Positions 38,701-48,063 of a stretch of DNA of 64,000 nt are shown one piece after another. Source of the DNA: Phyllostachys edulis (taxonomy: Eukaryota; Streptophyta; Magnoliopsida; Poales; Poaceae); the NCBI GenBank assembly GCA_036346405.1, contig CM070554.1, positions 45,903,058-45,967,057 of the forward strand, in the 5' to 3' direction. The stretch's first letter is position 1. The number at the start of each line of letters is the position of its first letter. The translations under genes were made by a program, and so were the position numbers. Under the pieces are notes generated by a model, which searched no databases, was not told the DNA's origin, and worked only from the letters and a program-made list of their open reading frames with translations.

Positions 38701-41700
38701 ATGGGTTTTCACTTCGTTCACCGATGGTAACTTGGGCATTTTTTATGCGGAAAACCTGCAATTAAGATGCAGGATGGCTCCACAAGCATACATGGCTTTG
38801 GCAGCTATAAATAGGTAAGCAACGTTTGCTGTGCATAAGAAAATTAGGCTCTGTTTGGCATTGCAGTGGATTATGAGAATATCGTTTGGTGGAACAGTTT
38901 TTAAATATTTTGCAGTTTGGCTAGTTGCATTTTTTTTTCTAAACCATGTTCCAAATGGAGCTATTGTTGCCTTTTAAATAAGGGAAGATATCCATTTCAA
39001 AATAAATAATGAAAGATATATGGGAGTAGTTAGGGAAGGAAAATCCAATTGAGAGGAAATATGGTAGGATTAATCACTAGATAATACTTCCTCCGGTTCA
39101 CAAAAACAAGTCGTTTTGGAATGCGTGCAGTCAAACTTTATAAACTTTGTCCATCGATATTTTTTAAAATATTTAGATTAGATACATGAAGATCATGTGT
39201 AGATTTGTATATGAAAATCATGTGTAGATTTGTCTTCAAAAGTACTTTCTTAATATTATAATATTATTGGGTTTTACAAATATATTACAATAGTAATTAG
39301 TGGTTAAAGTTGCATTTTGGGGATCGTGTCGATGTCCAAAATGAATTGGAGGGAGTAGAATTTATGAATCTTTAATCCGATTTGCCAAACAAAGTACTAG
39401 ATTTTCCACAGCTGCTTCTCCCCATCAGCTTTGGAAAATAAGAACAACACAGCAACCGCAAATTGGCCCTTAGTATTGCTCCAAAACAGAAGTTGGATGT
39501 ACTAAAATGTTGATTCTCATGCAATTAAATCATTGCATGTTCTTGTTTGGTCTGCTGCAGCTAATTTATTGATGAGACAAGTGATAATTATTAATGCCTC
39601 CAGGCAAAGCAGAAGCCATGTGCTTACTGAGAAATCATGACTTTTTTTATTGATAATGTGAAGATGCAGTGCGGTTAACAGTTATGCGTCAGTGTGAGCG
39701 TTGTGTCTCTTTTGGATGGTTCGAGTTGGACTATTGATAACTAACCCATCAATGATAAATCGTAAAATTCAATTATCTAATTTTTTTTTGGTGTAGTGGG
39801 TTGGCCAAGTTTCCAGTTCTCAAAGGACCTTTTGAAATCTTATTGTTGATGGTATTGCTGTATAGAACGTTATGTGAACTTGAGGTACAAGTGAACATAG
39901 GTGACATGTTTGTTGACACAAGATTTTGGCTATCATGAAAGAATGTTCGCATATAGGAGCTGTGGATGAGTTATCATTACTCAAATCTGTAGGAGAGTTA
40001 GGTTCAAATTTTGAGGTATGTAACAGAGTAGAGTTCCAATATTTGGTTGGTGAAGCTACTTGTTTGTCACCAGTGGGCATCGCGAGAACCTGACTGTTTA
40101 CTTTGTGAAACGAGGGAGATGGGTGTTGGTATCTTTGACCTTGATGAATAAGTCTTTGTACTTGTTGGATAAGTCTTGTGTGTTTGCTTTTGCTTTGCCT
40201 TTCAAGGACAAAGATCTTAGATCTTTTAGGACAAAGATCTTAGACTGGCATCTTAGCATATGCTTGGTAGTTAGCAATTTATAATTTGTATCCCCAACCC
40301 CTCAAAGTTGGCATGGTATTATGTGAGAAATAAACAAAGAAAATTGCCCCATCTCCAAGTGTCATCCTCCCAATGAGAGTAAGGATCTTGCTATCACCAA
40401 GTGCAAGAGTCCAAATGACTAACAAGTGGTATCGAGCCGCCTATCTCGCAACTCCGAGCATCTCTGCTCAATCCTCCTCCGCCTCGCTTCGGCCAGCAGC
40501 AGCCCCAACCAAGAAGAAGCTCTCTCCACGCAGCAGCTTCCGGCGGCACACCATGTCCGCAGATGCGATCTCGGCCTTCGCCGCTCGAAAGCACGCGGCG
40601 GCGAAGAAGCCGAACTTCTGTGGGCGAGGAACGCGAGCGAAGCGGCGGCACAAGGCCGCGCGGCGAAAGGGCGTCAAAGGCTGGCGGCAAGAAGTGAGCG
40701 GCAAGAGCGAGCGAGGTGGAAGCAATGACGGCGGCAGATGCGTGCGGCGGCACCGCAGAGGTCGAGGTTCTGCAGCGGCAGCAGCTCCATCTCTCGCGAT
40801 GATGGCCGACGCGACCTTGAGCCGGAGAGGGAGGCGCTGCGAGGCGAGTGGCGCATGCAACAACCGCGACGCCCACGAGCGCGGCGCTCCTGAAGCAGCG
40901 ACGCGCTGGCGCGCCTGGAGGAGACGCATGCGGCGGGCAAGACGGTCGACGGAGAGCGCTTCCTTCAAAGCGACGGCTCTCTCCCCGGTTGATCGCGTGG
41001 TCACCACGAGTACCAGTCGTCGTCGCCGGGGACGCCGGCCCGGCGGTGGTGGCCTACCTCACCAAGACCAACTACGTCGAGTGGGCTGCGGTGATGAGGG
41101 TAAAGCTCCAGGTGCGGCATATGTGGGATGCAGTCCGGTACGGAGACGTCGACTACGACCAGGATCGACGGGCGCTGGATGCTCTCATCGCTGCAGTCCC
41201 GCCCGAGATGCAGTTCTCGCTTACCAACAAGCGGACTGCCAAAGAGGCTTGGGACGCCATCGCTGCAGCACGCATCGGCAGCGACCGCGCCCGCAAGTCT
41301 ACATTGCAGGCACTACGCACGCGGAGTGGAGAACTCAGCCTTCAAGCGGTGAGGACGTTGATGACTTTGCTCTCCTCAACACTCTGTTGCGGTTGGTGCG
41401 ATTCGGCGGCGACACCTTACGGGCGAGGAGAGAGCGTGGAGAAGCTCTTCCGCTGCGTCCCTCGAGAAGTACAAGCGAGATGGCTCGCTCGACGAGTCTC
41501 GCTAGACCTCTCCACGATGATTTATCGAGGAGGCGCGGTCGCCTCAAGGTCGCGGATGGCGGCGATGAGCCACGCGCGTCTCGGGACCCGTCACCATTGG
41601 TGGGAAGCTCCTCCTCGCTCGGGAGCGGTGGTGCCGCCAAGGTGACAGAAGAAGGAGCCTTCTTCCACGACAGCGCCGCAAGCGTGGCAAGCAAAAGCCG

Positions 41701-44700
41701 AGACGAGACAACTCTTGCCTGGCCGCGGCAAGCTCGGTCATTGGGCCAAGGATTGTCGATACCACGCAGGTGATGACCGTGGAGGCGCCAGGGCGTGCCG
41801 CCGCAAGCAAAAGCCAAGACGAGATTTACTCTTGCCACAATCTGCGGCAAGCTTGGTCATTGGGCCAAGGATTGTCGGCAACCACGACGCGCCGAGCCCA
41901 CGCCGCCAGCGGAGAGGAGGAGCAATGGCTCGTTCATTGCTCATCGCGAGCATCGAACTACCTCCAGTACACCGGCCGCAGCCTGCCTTCATCCACCTTG
42001 ACGAGCCAAAAGCACATGCCCTCCTCGGCGATAGTTAAAACAACGACAAGATCGGCGGGTGGTGCTCGACACGGCGCCACCCACCACATGACCGGGCGGC
42101 GGAGTTCTTCTCGAAGCTCGACTCAAACGCTCGAGGCTCCGTCAAGTTTGACGCGCCTCGGCGTGAAAATCAAGGGCGTCGGCTCCGTCATCTTCACCGC
42201 CAGTGTCTGGCGAAAGCACAGCGACTCACCGGCGTCTACTACATCCCCGATCTGCAGAACTCCATCATCGGCTTGGGACACTGGATGAGAACGGCTCGCG
42301 ATGTCGAGATCGAGCACGGTCTTCGCGGATTTGGGATCTTCGCCGCCGCCTTCTTACCAAGGTAACCGAGGCGCAAATAGACTCTACATCCTTCACGTGC
42401 AGGTGGCACAACCCCTCTGTCTCGCTGCTCGTCGGGACGACGAGGCGTGGCAGTGGCACGAGCGCTTTGGGCACCTTCACTTCGAGGCCCTGAAGCGGCT
42501 CAGTGCCACGGAGATGGTGCGAGGCTGCGCCGCCCTTGACCATGTGGAGCGATTCTGCGGCGTCTGCGTGTTGACGAAGCAGAGGCGACTCCCCTTTCCC
42601 CAGCAGGCGAGTTTCCGAGCCAAGGAGAGGCTCGAGCTCGTGCACGGGGACTTGTGTGGCCCGGTGACACCGGCCACACCGGGAGGACGACGCTACTTCC
42701 TGCTGCTCGTCGACGACCTCTCCCGCTACATGTGGGTGATGGTCCTCGGCAGCAAGGGAGAGGCTGCGGACGCCATCAAGCGCACGCAGTCGCCGCGCGA
42801 AGTGCGGCCGTGTGCCGTACAGGCGTCTTTAGCATGCATAACGGCGGTGAATTCACGCGGCTGAATCGCGTCGTCTTGTGTTGATGAGGGCATTCACGCC
42901 ACTACTCCGCTACCGCATGCCCGCAGCAAACAGCGTCGTCGGCGGCGCAACTGGACGGTTGTGGGGATGGCTCGGGCCCTCCTCAAGCAGAGGGGGATGC
43001 CGGCTGTCTTCTGGGGAGAGGCGGTGGTGACGGCCGTCTACATCCTCAACCGCTCGCCTACCAAGGCACTCGACGGCAGGACGCCGTACGAGGTTTGGCA
43101 TGGGCGCAAGCCGGCGGTTTCCCACTTGCGGGTCTTCGGCTCCCTCGCGTTCGCCAAGGAGCTTGGCCACATCGGCAAGCTCGACGACAGGAGCACTCCG
43201 GGAGTGTTCATCGGCTACGCGGAGGGCTCGAAGGCCTACCGCATCCTCGACCGACACACACGGCCCGCGATCTCGCGTGACGTTGTGTTCGACGGCGGCG
43301 GTGGACATGGGACAAGGCGGTGGATCGGCGATTGACTTTCTCTCGGGGACTTCGTTGTCGACTCGCCCATTTCGAGAGAGCGGGAGCTAGCACTCGTCTT
43401 CACCGAGCTCGTCCACCTCGACATCTCGCCGCCACAGCTCCGTGAGTGCTCCACCACCGCCGCACCACCACGCCCACTCTTCACCACCGGCCACTTCGCA
43501 CGGCTCACCACTCTCCTGCACCGCAGCCACACCACCGGATCGGCCCCAACAGCGGGTCCACGACGAGCAACGCGGTGGAGTTCGCTACTCACTGTCCCAC
43601 GACGACAGCGCCGACGCTTACCACGACGGCAAGCCTCGCGCTACCGCATTATGGACAACATCCTCGCGAAGCCGCCTCCTCTCGATCGGCGCAAAGACGA
43701 CTTCGAGGCGAGCTGCACTTGGCGCGGCGACGACGGCGAGCCCCGCCTCCTTGCCGGGCGGAGGGAGACGCGCGTGGCGGTCGCGATGAAGCAAGAGATG
43801 GACGCCGCTCAGCGGAACCGGACGTGGGAGCTGGTGGATCTTCCCGCCGGTCACCACGCGATCACCCTTAAGTGGGTGTTCAAGTTGAAGCGGATGAAGC
43901 CGGCGCCATCGCTCAACACAAGGCTCGCTTGGTAGCACGAGGCTTCATGCGGCAGAGGGATCGACCGACGACGCTTTTGCACCGTCCGCGCGCGCATGGA
44001 GTCCGCTCGTCTTCTCCTCGCACTTGCGCCCAGGGAGGGTTGGCACGCCCATCACATGGACGCCAAGTCCGCCTTCCTCAACGGCGACTTGAAGGAGGAG
44101 GTCTCGTCCGTCACCGCCGGATTCGTCATCCCGCAAGGAGGGCAAGGTCCTCCGCCACGCAAGGCCCTCTGACGGCTTATGGCGAGCACCACGAGCCCGA
44201 ACGCTAAGTCGACTCCACCCTTATGCAAATGGGGTTCCAGCAGAGCGCACACGAGGTCGCGGGTCTACCGGCGGGGCAAGGGCGGCAACGCCTGGCTGGC
44301 GGTGGCGTCACGCCGACGACTTGGTGATCACCGGCTCCAAGGAGGCCGAGGTCGGCTGCGTTCAAGGCGGAGATGAAGACCGCCTTCGGATGAGCGACTT
44401 GGGGCTCTCTCCTTCTACAGGGATCGAGGTCCACCAGACAGCTCCAGATCTCCCTTCGCCGCACCGCCACGCCAAGCGCATCGTTGAGTCGGGCGGGCTC
44501 GCCGATCGCAACCTGACCCACACTCCTATGGAGGAGAGGTGAAGTCGAGCCGCGACAAAGACGGCGGAGGAGGTGGACGCGACGCAAGACGCGGCGCATT
44601 GTGGGCAAACCTTCTACCTTGTCCACACGCCGATCGACTTGGCGTTCGCCGTCGGCCACGTCGGTCGGTTCATGCAATGACGCGACGACGAGAGCATCGG

Positions 44701-46080
44701 CGAAGCCGTGAAGAGGATCCTCCGCCACGTTGCGAGCACCTCCGACTACGGCTTGCACTACCCGAGGTGTCCCGGCACAAGACTTCATCGGCATGCACGA
44801 CAATGACCACGCAGCGACATCGACACCAAAGAAGAGCACAAGCGGGATTCTCTTCTTCTCGGCAAGTGCCTCGTTAGTCGGCGATCGATCAAGCAGGCGG
44901 TGGTAGCCTGTCCAAACTGTGAGGCCGAGTACATAGCGGCCTCCACCGCTTCGACTCAGCGCCTGCTCGCTTCGATCGCTTGGTGATCTCCTCGGCGAGA
45001 CACTGAAGCGGTGGCGCCAGGAGTGCAAGAAGTCCGCCTGCTCGCAAAGAACCCCGCTTTCCATGAACGGAGCAAGCACATCCGGTGAAGTACCACTTCA
45101 TCCGAGGTGTTGGATGAAGGCAACATCAAGGCGAGCTACATCAACACCACGGATCGACTTGCGGACCTACTCACCAAGCCTCTTGGGAGGGTCAAATTCC
45201 TCGAGCTCGCCTCCAGATCGGGATGGTTCAACTCTCCCACAAGACGACGACAAGACTTAGGGGAGAATGATGAATAAGTCTCTGTACTTGTTGGATAAGT
45301 CTTGTGTGTTTGCTTTTGCGCCCTTCAAGGACAAAGATCTTAGAGGACAAAGATCTTAGAGGACAAAGATCTTAGACTGCTTTTAGGACAAGATCTTAGA
45401 CCGGCATCTTAGCATATGCTTGGTCGGTTAGCAGCCTATAAATTTGTATCCCCAACCTCTCAGGTTGGCATGGCATTGTGTGAGAAATAAACAAAGAAAA
45501 TTGCCCCATCTCCAAGTGTCATCCTCCCAATGAGAGTAAGGATCTTGCTATCACCAAGTGCAAGAGTCCAGCGACTAACAGACCTATGATTCTAAGTAGT
45601 GTTGTATCACAGTGATAGACTGTCCAGTACTATTATGGCCTTTGTTTTCGACATTCTTGTCTTTTTATGTTTTTGAGGAAATGGTCAAATTGTATGTTAT
45701 AATTATTTTTCTCTATGGATTCATCTTCAGTAGTAGCATATACTTGAAAACACAAACTGTTTGACATCATGTGCTCTTCATTGTCCATATAATTATTTTT
45801 CTCTGAGCATAGTTTAGCACGTTGAATATAATGTTCCTTTAGCTAATAATCTCTCTTTCTTGTCTCCAGCAATCCACCTGTTTATCCGCTAGTTGTTGCT
45901 GTGCATCCGCTCGAGCCAAATCAGTTTGCACTAGGGCTCTCTGATGGATCTGTTAAAGTGATAGAGCCATTGGAGTCTGAAGGTAGGTGGGGAGCACCTG
46001 CTCCTACACATAATGGGGTGCCCAATGGCAAGACACAAGCATCACCAGCTACCAGCAGCCCAGATCAAGATCAAAGATGA
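23765..46080 (+). CDS. TPR: TOPLESS-related transcriptional co-repressor, 25 exons, 1125 aa
   Basis: Nuclear Groucho/TOPLESS-family co-repressor; the family binds EAR motifs (LxLxL) of repressors such as Aux/IAA and JAZ-NINJA and recruits histone deacetylases. Exons: 23765-23844, 24973-25152, 25250-25363, 31916-32074, 32203-32377, 32459-32579, 33585-33685, 33771-33906, 34017-34126, 34909-34978, 35059-35132, 35269-35364, 35449-35541, 35894-36021, 36138-36372, 36445-36612, 36689-36784, 37144-37299, 37385-37495, 37631-37810, 37890-38018, 38101-38196, 38380-38562, 38639-38814, 45870-46080. Total 3378 nt, no internal stop. LisH is near residues 4-36 (starts MSSLSRELVYLILQFLDEEK), CTLH near 34-92 (GEWDEVERYLSGF), CRA-like helices to about 210. 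A Pro/Ala-rich linker (about 210-290) contains GWMTNAAAS, followed by LMKRLR. Two WD40 propellers fill about 340-1100 (e.g. DDKLIKVW, NRIKFWDVDN). Length fits the family (about 1130 aa). The sequence looks closer to the TPR2/TPR3 branch than to TPL, but that is an impression. Introns 3 and 24 are swollen by Copia insertions; the coding sequence is undamaged. Confidence 0.96.
24357..24673. mobile_element. MITE in TPR intron 1
   Basis: The 317-bp element has imperfect terminal inverted repeats (AGGCTGCGTTTG on the left; inverted right end AGGTCTTGTTTG), flanked by ACTCTG on both sides (24351-24356 and 24674-24679). It is rich in GGTTAA/TTAACC motifs and non-coding. A hAT-type MITE with a shortened or mutated 8-bp duplication is likely; the class is uncertain. 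Confidence 0.6.
26271..31752 (+). mobile_element. Full-length Copia retrotransposon in TPR intron 3
   Basis: 5482 bp with 124-bp LTRs at 26271-26394 and 31629-31752 that read as identical over their whole length. It is flanked by the 5-bp duplication ACAGT (26266-26270 and 31753-31757). The primer-binding site TGGTATCAGAGCC follows the left LTR and matches initiator-Met tRNA. A polypurine tract AGGGGGAG precedes the right LTR. It is in the same orientation as TPR. Domain order Gag, protease, integrase, RT, RNase H makes it Copia. Identical LTRs indicate a recent insertion. Confidence 0.96.
27052..31621 (+). pseudogene. Copia gag-pol, interrupted
   Basis: Gag starts with MTPEEIEAARKKEEEAA at 27052 and changes frame near 27240. 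The CCHC zinc knuckle CYNCGIRGHLSRAC is at 27907, followed by a Gly/Arg-rich tail. The protease site is degraded (DSG kept near 28284). Integrase at 28650-29280 keeps the Asp, Asp and Glu contexts (HSDVWGP, TDNGTEY, NGVAERKN). RT pieces at 30229-30537 and 30590-31291 include LDVKNAFLHGDL and the catalytic YVDDIVITGD. RNase H ends ADCFTKGL at 31530. A TAA at 31289 interrupts the RNase H region. Several frameshifts and stops break it in all, so this copy cannot encode a full polyprotein. Confidence 0.92.
39087..39355. mobile_element. Stowaway MITE in TPR intron 24
   Basis: 269 bp, with left terminus CTTCCTCCGGTTCAC and inverted right terminus CTCCCTCCAATTCATT, flanked by TA on both sides. This is the Tc1/mariner-type Stowaway signature of grasses. 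The interior is AT-rich with a short duplication (GATCATGTGTAGATTTGT and a near copy at about 39190 and 39218). Confidence 0.88.
40142..45580 (+). mobile_element. Older Copia retrotransposon in TPR intron 24
   Basis: 5439 bp, sense to TPR. LTRs are 40142-40424 (283 bp) and 45268-45580 (313 bp), both starting TGATGAATAAGTCT and ending GACTAACA. They are flanked by the 5-bp duplication GACCT (40137-40141 and 45581-45585). A primer-binding-like TGGTATCGAGCC follows the left LTR; AGGGGAGAA precedes the right one. LTRs differ by substitutions and indels, including extra AGGACAAAGATCTTAG units on the right, so the insertion is much older than the one in intron 3. Internal DNA is GC-rich, unlike the surrounding intron. 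Confidence 0.95.
40470..45210 (+). pseudogene. GC-rich Copia gag-pol remnant
   Basis: Gag (UBN2-like) is visible at about 41070-41340 (WAAVMRVKLQVRHMWDAV, TNKRTAKEAWDAIAAARIGS). Zinc-knuckle-like CGKLGHWAKDC occurs near 41855. The GAG-pre-integrase domain is at 42430-42600 (WHERFGHLHFEALKRL, CGVCVLTKQRRLPFP). The integrase start LVHGDLCGPVTP is at 42640, followed by NRSPTKALDGRTPYEVW at 43048. RT pieces include EMDAAQRNRTWELVDLP (43796) and HHAITLKWVFKLKR (43853). RNase H has decayed at 44850-45200. Frames shift repeatedly, so it is non-functional. Confidence 0.88.
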
Positions 46081-46621
46081 TGCGCTGACCCTTTCTGTGT
46101 TGGTCTACTCTTTCCTGTTGCTGCTAGGGTTTTTAGTACATTGATATTTTTAAGAATTTTAGTACAGTAATTGATAAAGAAGCAAAAGAAAGAAAGCGTA
46201 AGCGCAGATGCGCTGCAAGTTGCAAGTTATATGTAGTAATCTTGAAAGATGATTTTGTGATAGTGATCGTACATAAAATGTCAGTTGAATTGTTTTTCGG
46301 AATGCATATGTTACATACTTACATCTGTTAGTAAAAAAAGAAGAAGAGAAACGCTTCCGTGTCGGTGCTAGGGCTTTCGCTTGAACACGCTACCTCCTCT
46401 GTCCTCAGGGTCGACACTAATTCCTTTCAATTTAAGAGCTATACCAGACAGAACTTTTTTTTACTAGGAGCAGGAAGAGAAATGCCTCAGACTCCAAATT
46501 AAGTTACCAGGACTCAATTAACTGCAGCAAGAGGAAGATTGAATCACGTCACTGCAGAAGAAATTCAACCAGTTCAGAACGTCGCTTCTGATAAGTCTTT
46601 AAGTTAGATCTGCGTTAAAGG
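46081..46621 (+). other. 3' UTR and short downstream flank of TPR
   Basis: Sequence between the TPR stop codon and a CACTA insertion. The first about 250 bp should be the 3' UTR; it is AT-rich, but no canonical AATAAA is placed convincingly. No ORF or RNA gene is recognised in the rest. Confidence 0.45.
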
Positions 46622-47040
46622 CAACACTACGAAACCGCACTTTGTCGAAAGTCTTGGGAGGCTTTGCCGAGTGTATTTTATCGCACTCGGCAAAGATGCC
46701 TTTTGCCGAAAGTGCCAAATAAAATACACTCGGCAAAAAAACACTCGACAAAGATGGCTTTGCCGAAGTGCCTTTTCGGCACTTTCGGCAAAGATGTATT
46801 TTGCCGAAAGTGCTATTTTTCGAGACACGGCAAAATCGTCTTTGCCGAGTGCCTTTTTGGCACTCGGCAAAGATGTATTTTGCCGAAAAGTGCCATTTTG
46901 CACTCGGCAAAATCGTCCTTGCCGAAAGTGCCTTTGTTTTGGCACTCGGCAAAGAGGCATTTTGCCGTGTGCATTTTTTTTTGCCCCTCGGCAAATCATT
47001 TTTTCAAAGCAATTTTGAGGCCCTAAATGAATTCAAATGA

Positions 47041-47292
47041 AAAACTTTTCAACTACAAAGTTATAACTTCTCAAGATCTACAAAGTTTATTTTGGTCATT
47101 TCTTCATTTGACAAAGCGACAATAACGTTGTTCATAAAATCTACATCTCTCTCATATTAGTTTCATGAAAGTAGAAGAGAGATATATAAGATTTGTGAAC
47201 AATGTTACTACCACTATGTCGGATGAACAAATGACCAAAATAAACTTTGTAGATCTTGAGAAGTTATGAAATTTTGTAGTTGGCAAAATTTT
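47041..47292. repeat. Long near-perfect hairpin inside the CACTA element
   Basis: Two arms of about 126 bp are inverted repeats around a TTCATGAA centre near 47166. Both carry AACTTCTCAAGATCTACAAA (or its complement) and the adjoining GTTTATTTTGGTCATTT. Similarity is roughly 85% by eye. A transcript across it would fold into one long stem. Confidence 0.85.
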
Positions 47293-47306
47293 GATTTGAA
47301 ATCATC

Positions 47307-47600
47307 TTGTCATGCAAAAACGACGTTTGAATTTGAAAATTTTAAAATTTGAATTTTTCAAAAGACCTCGGATGGAAAAACTTCCTAAATGAAAATTGTA
47401 GATCTCCAAAAGTTATGAAACTATGTAGTTGACAACTTTTGATTTGAAATCATCTTATCATGCAAAACTACGTTTGAATCTCTCAAATTTGAAATTCGAA
47501 TTTTTCAAACGACCTCGGATGGAAAAACTTCCTAAATGAAAATTGTAGATCTCGAAAAGTTATGAAACTTTGTAGTTGACCACTTTTTGATTTGAATTCG
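47307..47600. repeat. Two tandem copies of a roughly 145-bp unit
   Basis: The segment with ATCATGCAAAA, CCTCGGATGGAAAAACTTCC and AATTGTAGATCTC is repeated, copies starting near 47307 and 47455. It is partly related to the hairpin arms (GTAGATCTTGAGAAGTTATG). Confidence 0.75.
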
Positions 47601-48063
47601 TTTAGGGTCTCAAACAAGCAATTTACTCTCGGTTTAGTATAATATATGAGGATAGATAACTGAATCTAGACACAAGTGACAGTTGTAGTGCGAGGGTAGA
47701 GCAACAGACCGCGAGGAGAGGTCGTGAGTTCGAATCCGCCGCACGCGTTAGCCATGAATTTTATGCAAAAATGCAAAGTGACTTCGATGGAGACGGCGAC
47801 GCCGGCGGTGGTGGCCTCAAAAAAAAAAAAATTTGCTATTATTTTTGGGTTTTTTCAGATTTTCATTTTGCCGAGTGTAAATCTTTTGAGTGTTATTAAG
47901 ACTCGGCAAAGGCTTTTTACCGAGTGCCCGATAAAGCACTTTCGGCAAAGGCTTCTTTGCCGAAAGTGCCCTTGCCGAAGGCACTCGACTTTCTTAGAAA
48001 GCCTATTTAAGGAGTCTGAATGAGCCGCAGCACTCGCAAAGAGAGGGTGTCTGGTAGTGCAAC

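Larger units (their letters stand above)
46625..48059. mobile_element. Non-autonomous CACTA element with perfect CAA duplication
   Basis: 1435 bp. The left end is CACTACGAAACCGC and the inverted right end CACTACCAGACACCC. The 3-bp duplication CAA flanks both sides (46622-46624 and 48060-48062). Dense subterminal motifs TTTGCCGAGTGC and GGCAAAGATG (46650-46990 and 47870-47980) are typical of a common grass CACTA family. No transposase is encoded; ORFs here are the repeats read in different frames. It lies about 545 bp beyond the TPR stop codon. Confidence 0.93.

Noticed and set aside
40373..41773. 466-residue + strand ORF
   Set aside because: It spans the 5' LTR, the primer-binding site and GC-rich Copia DNA; the real Gag signal is in another frame (41070-41340).
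46604..47026. Overlapping ORFs on both strands with KALGKD/CRVSK-like repeats
   Set aside because: These are translations of the CACTA subterminal motif TTTGCCGAGTGC in different frames.
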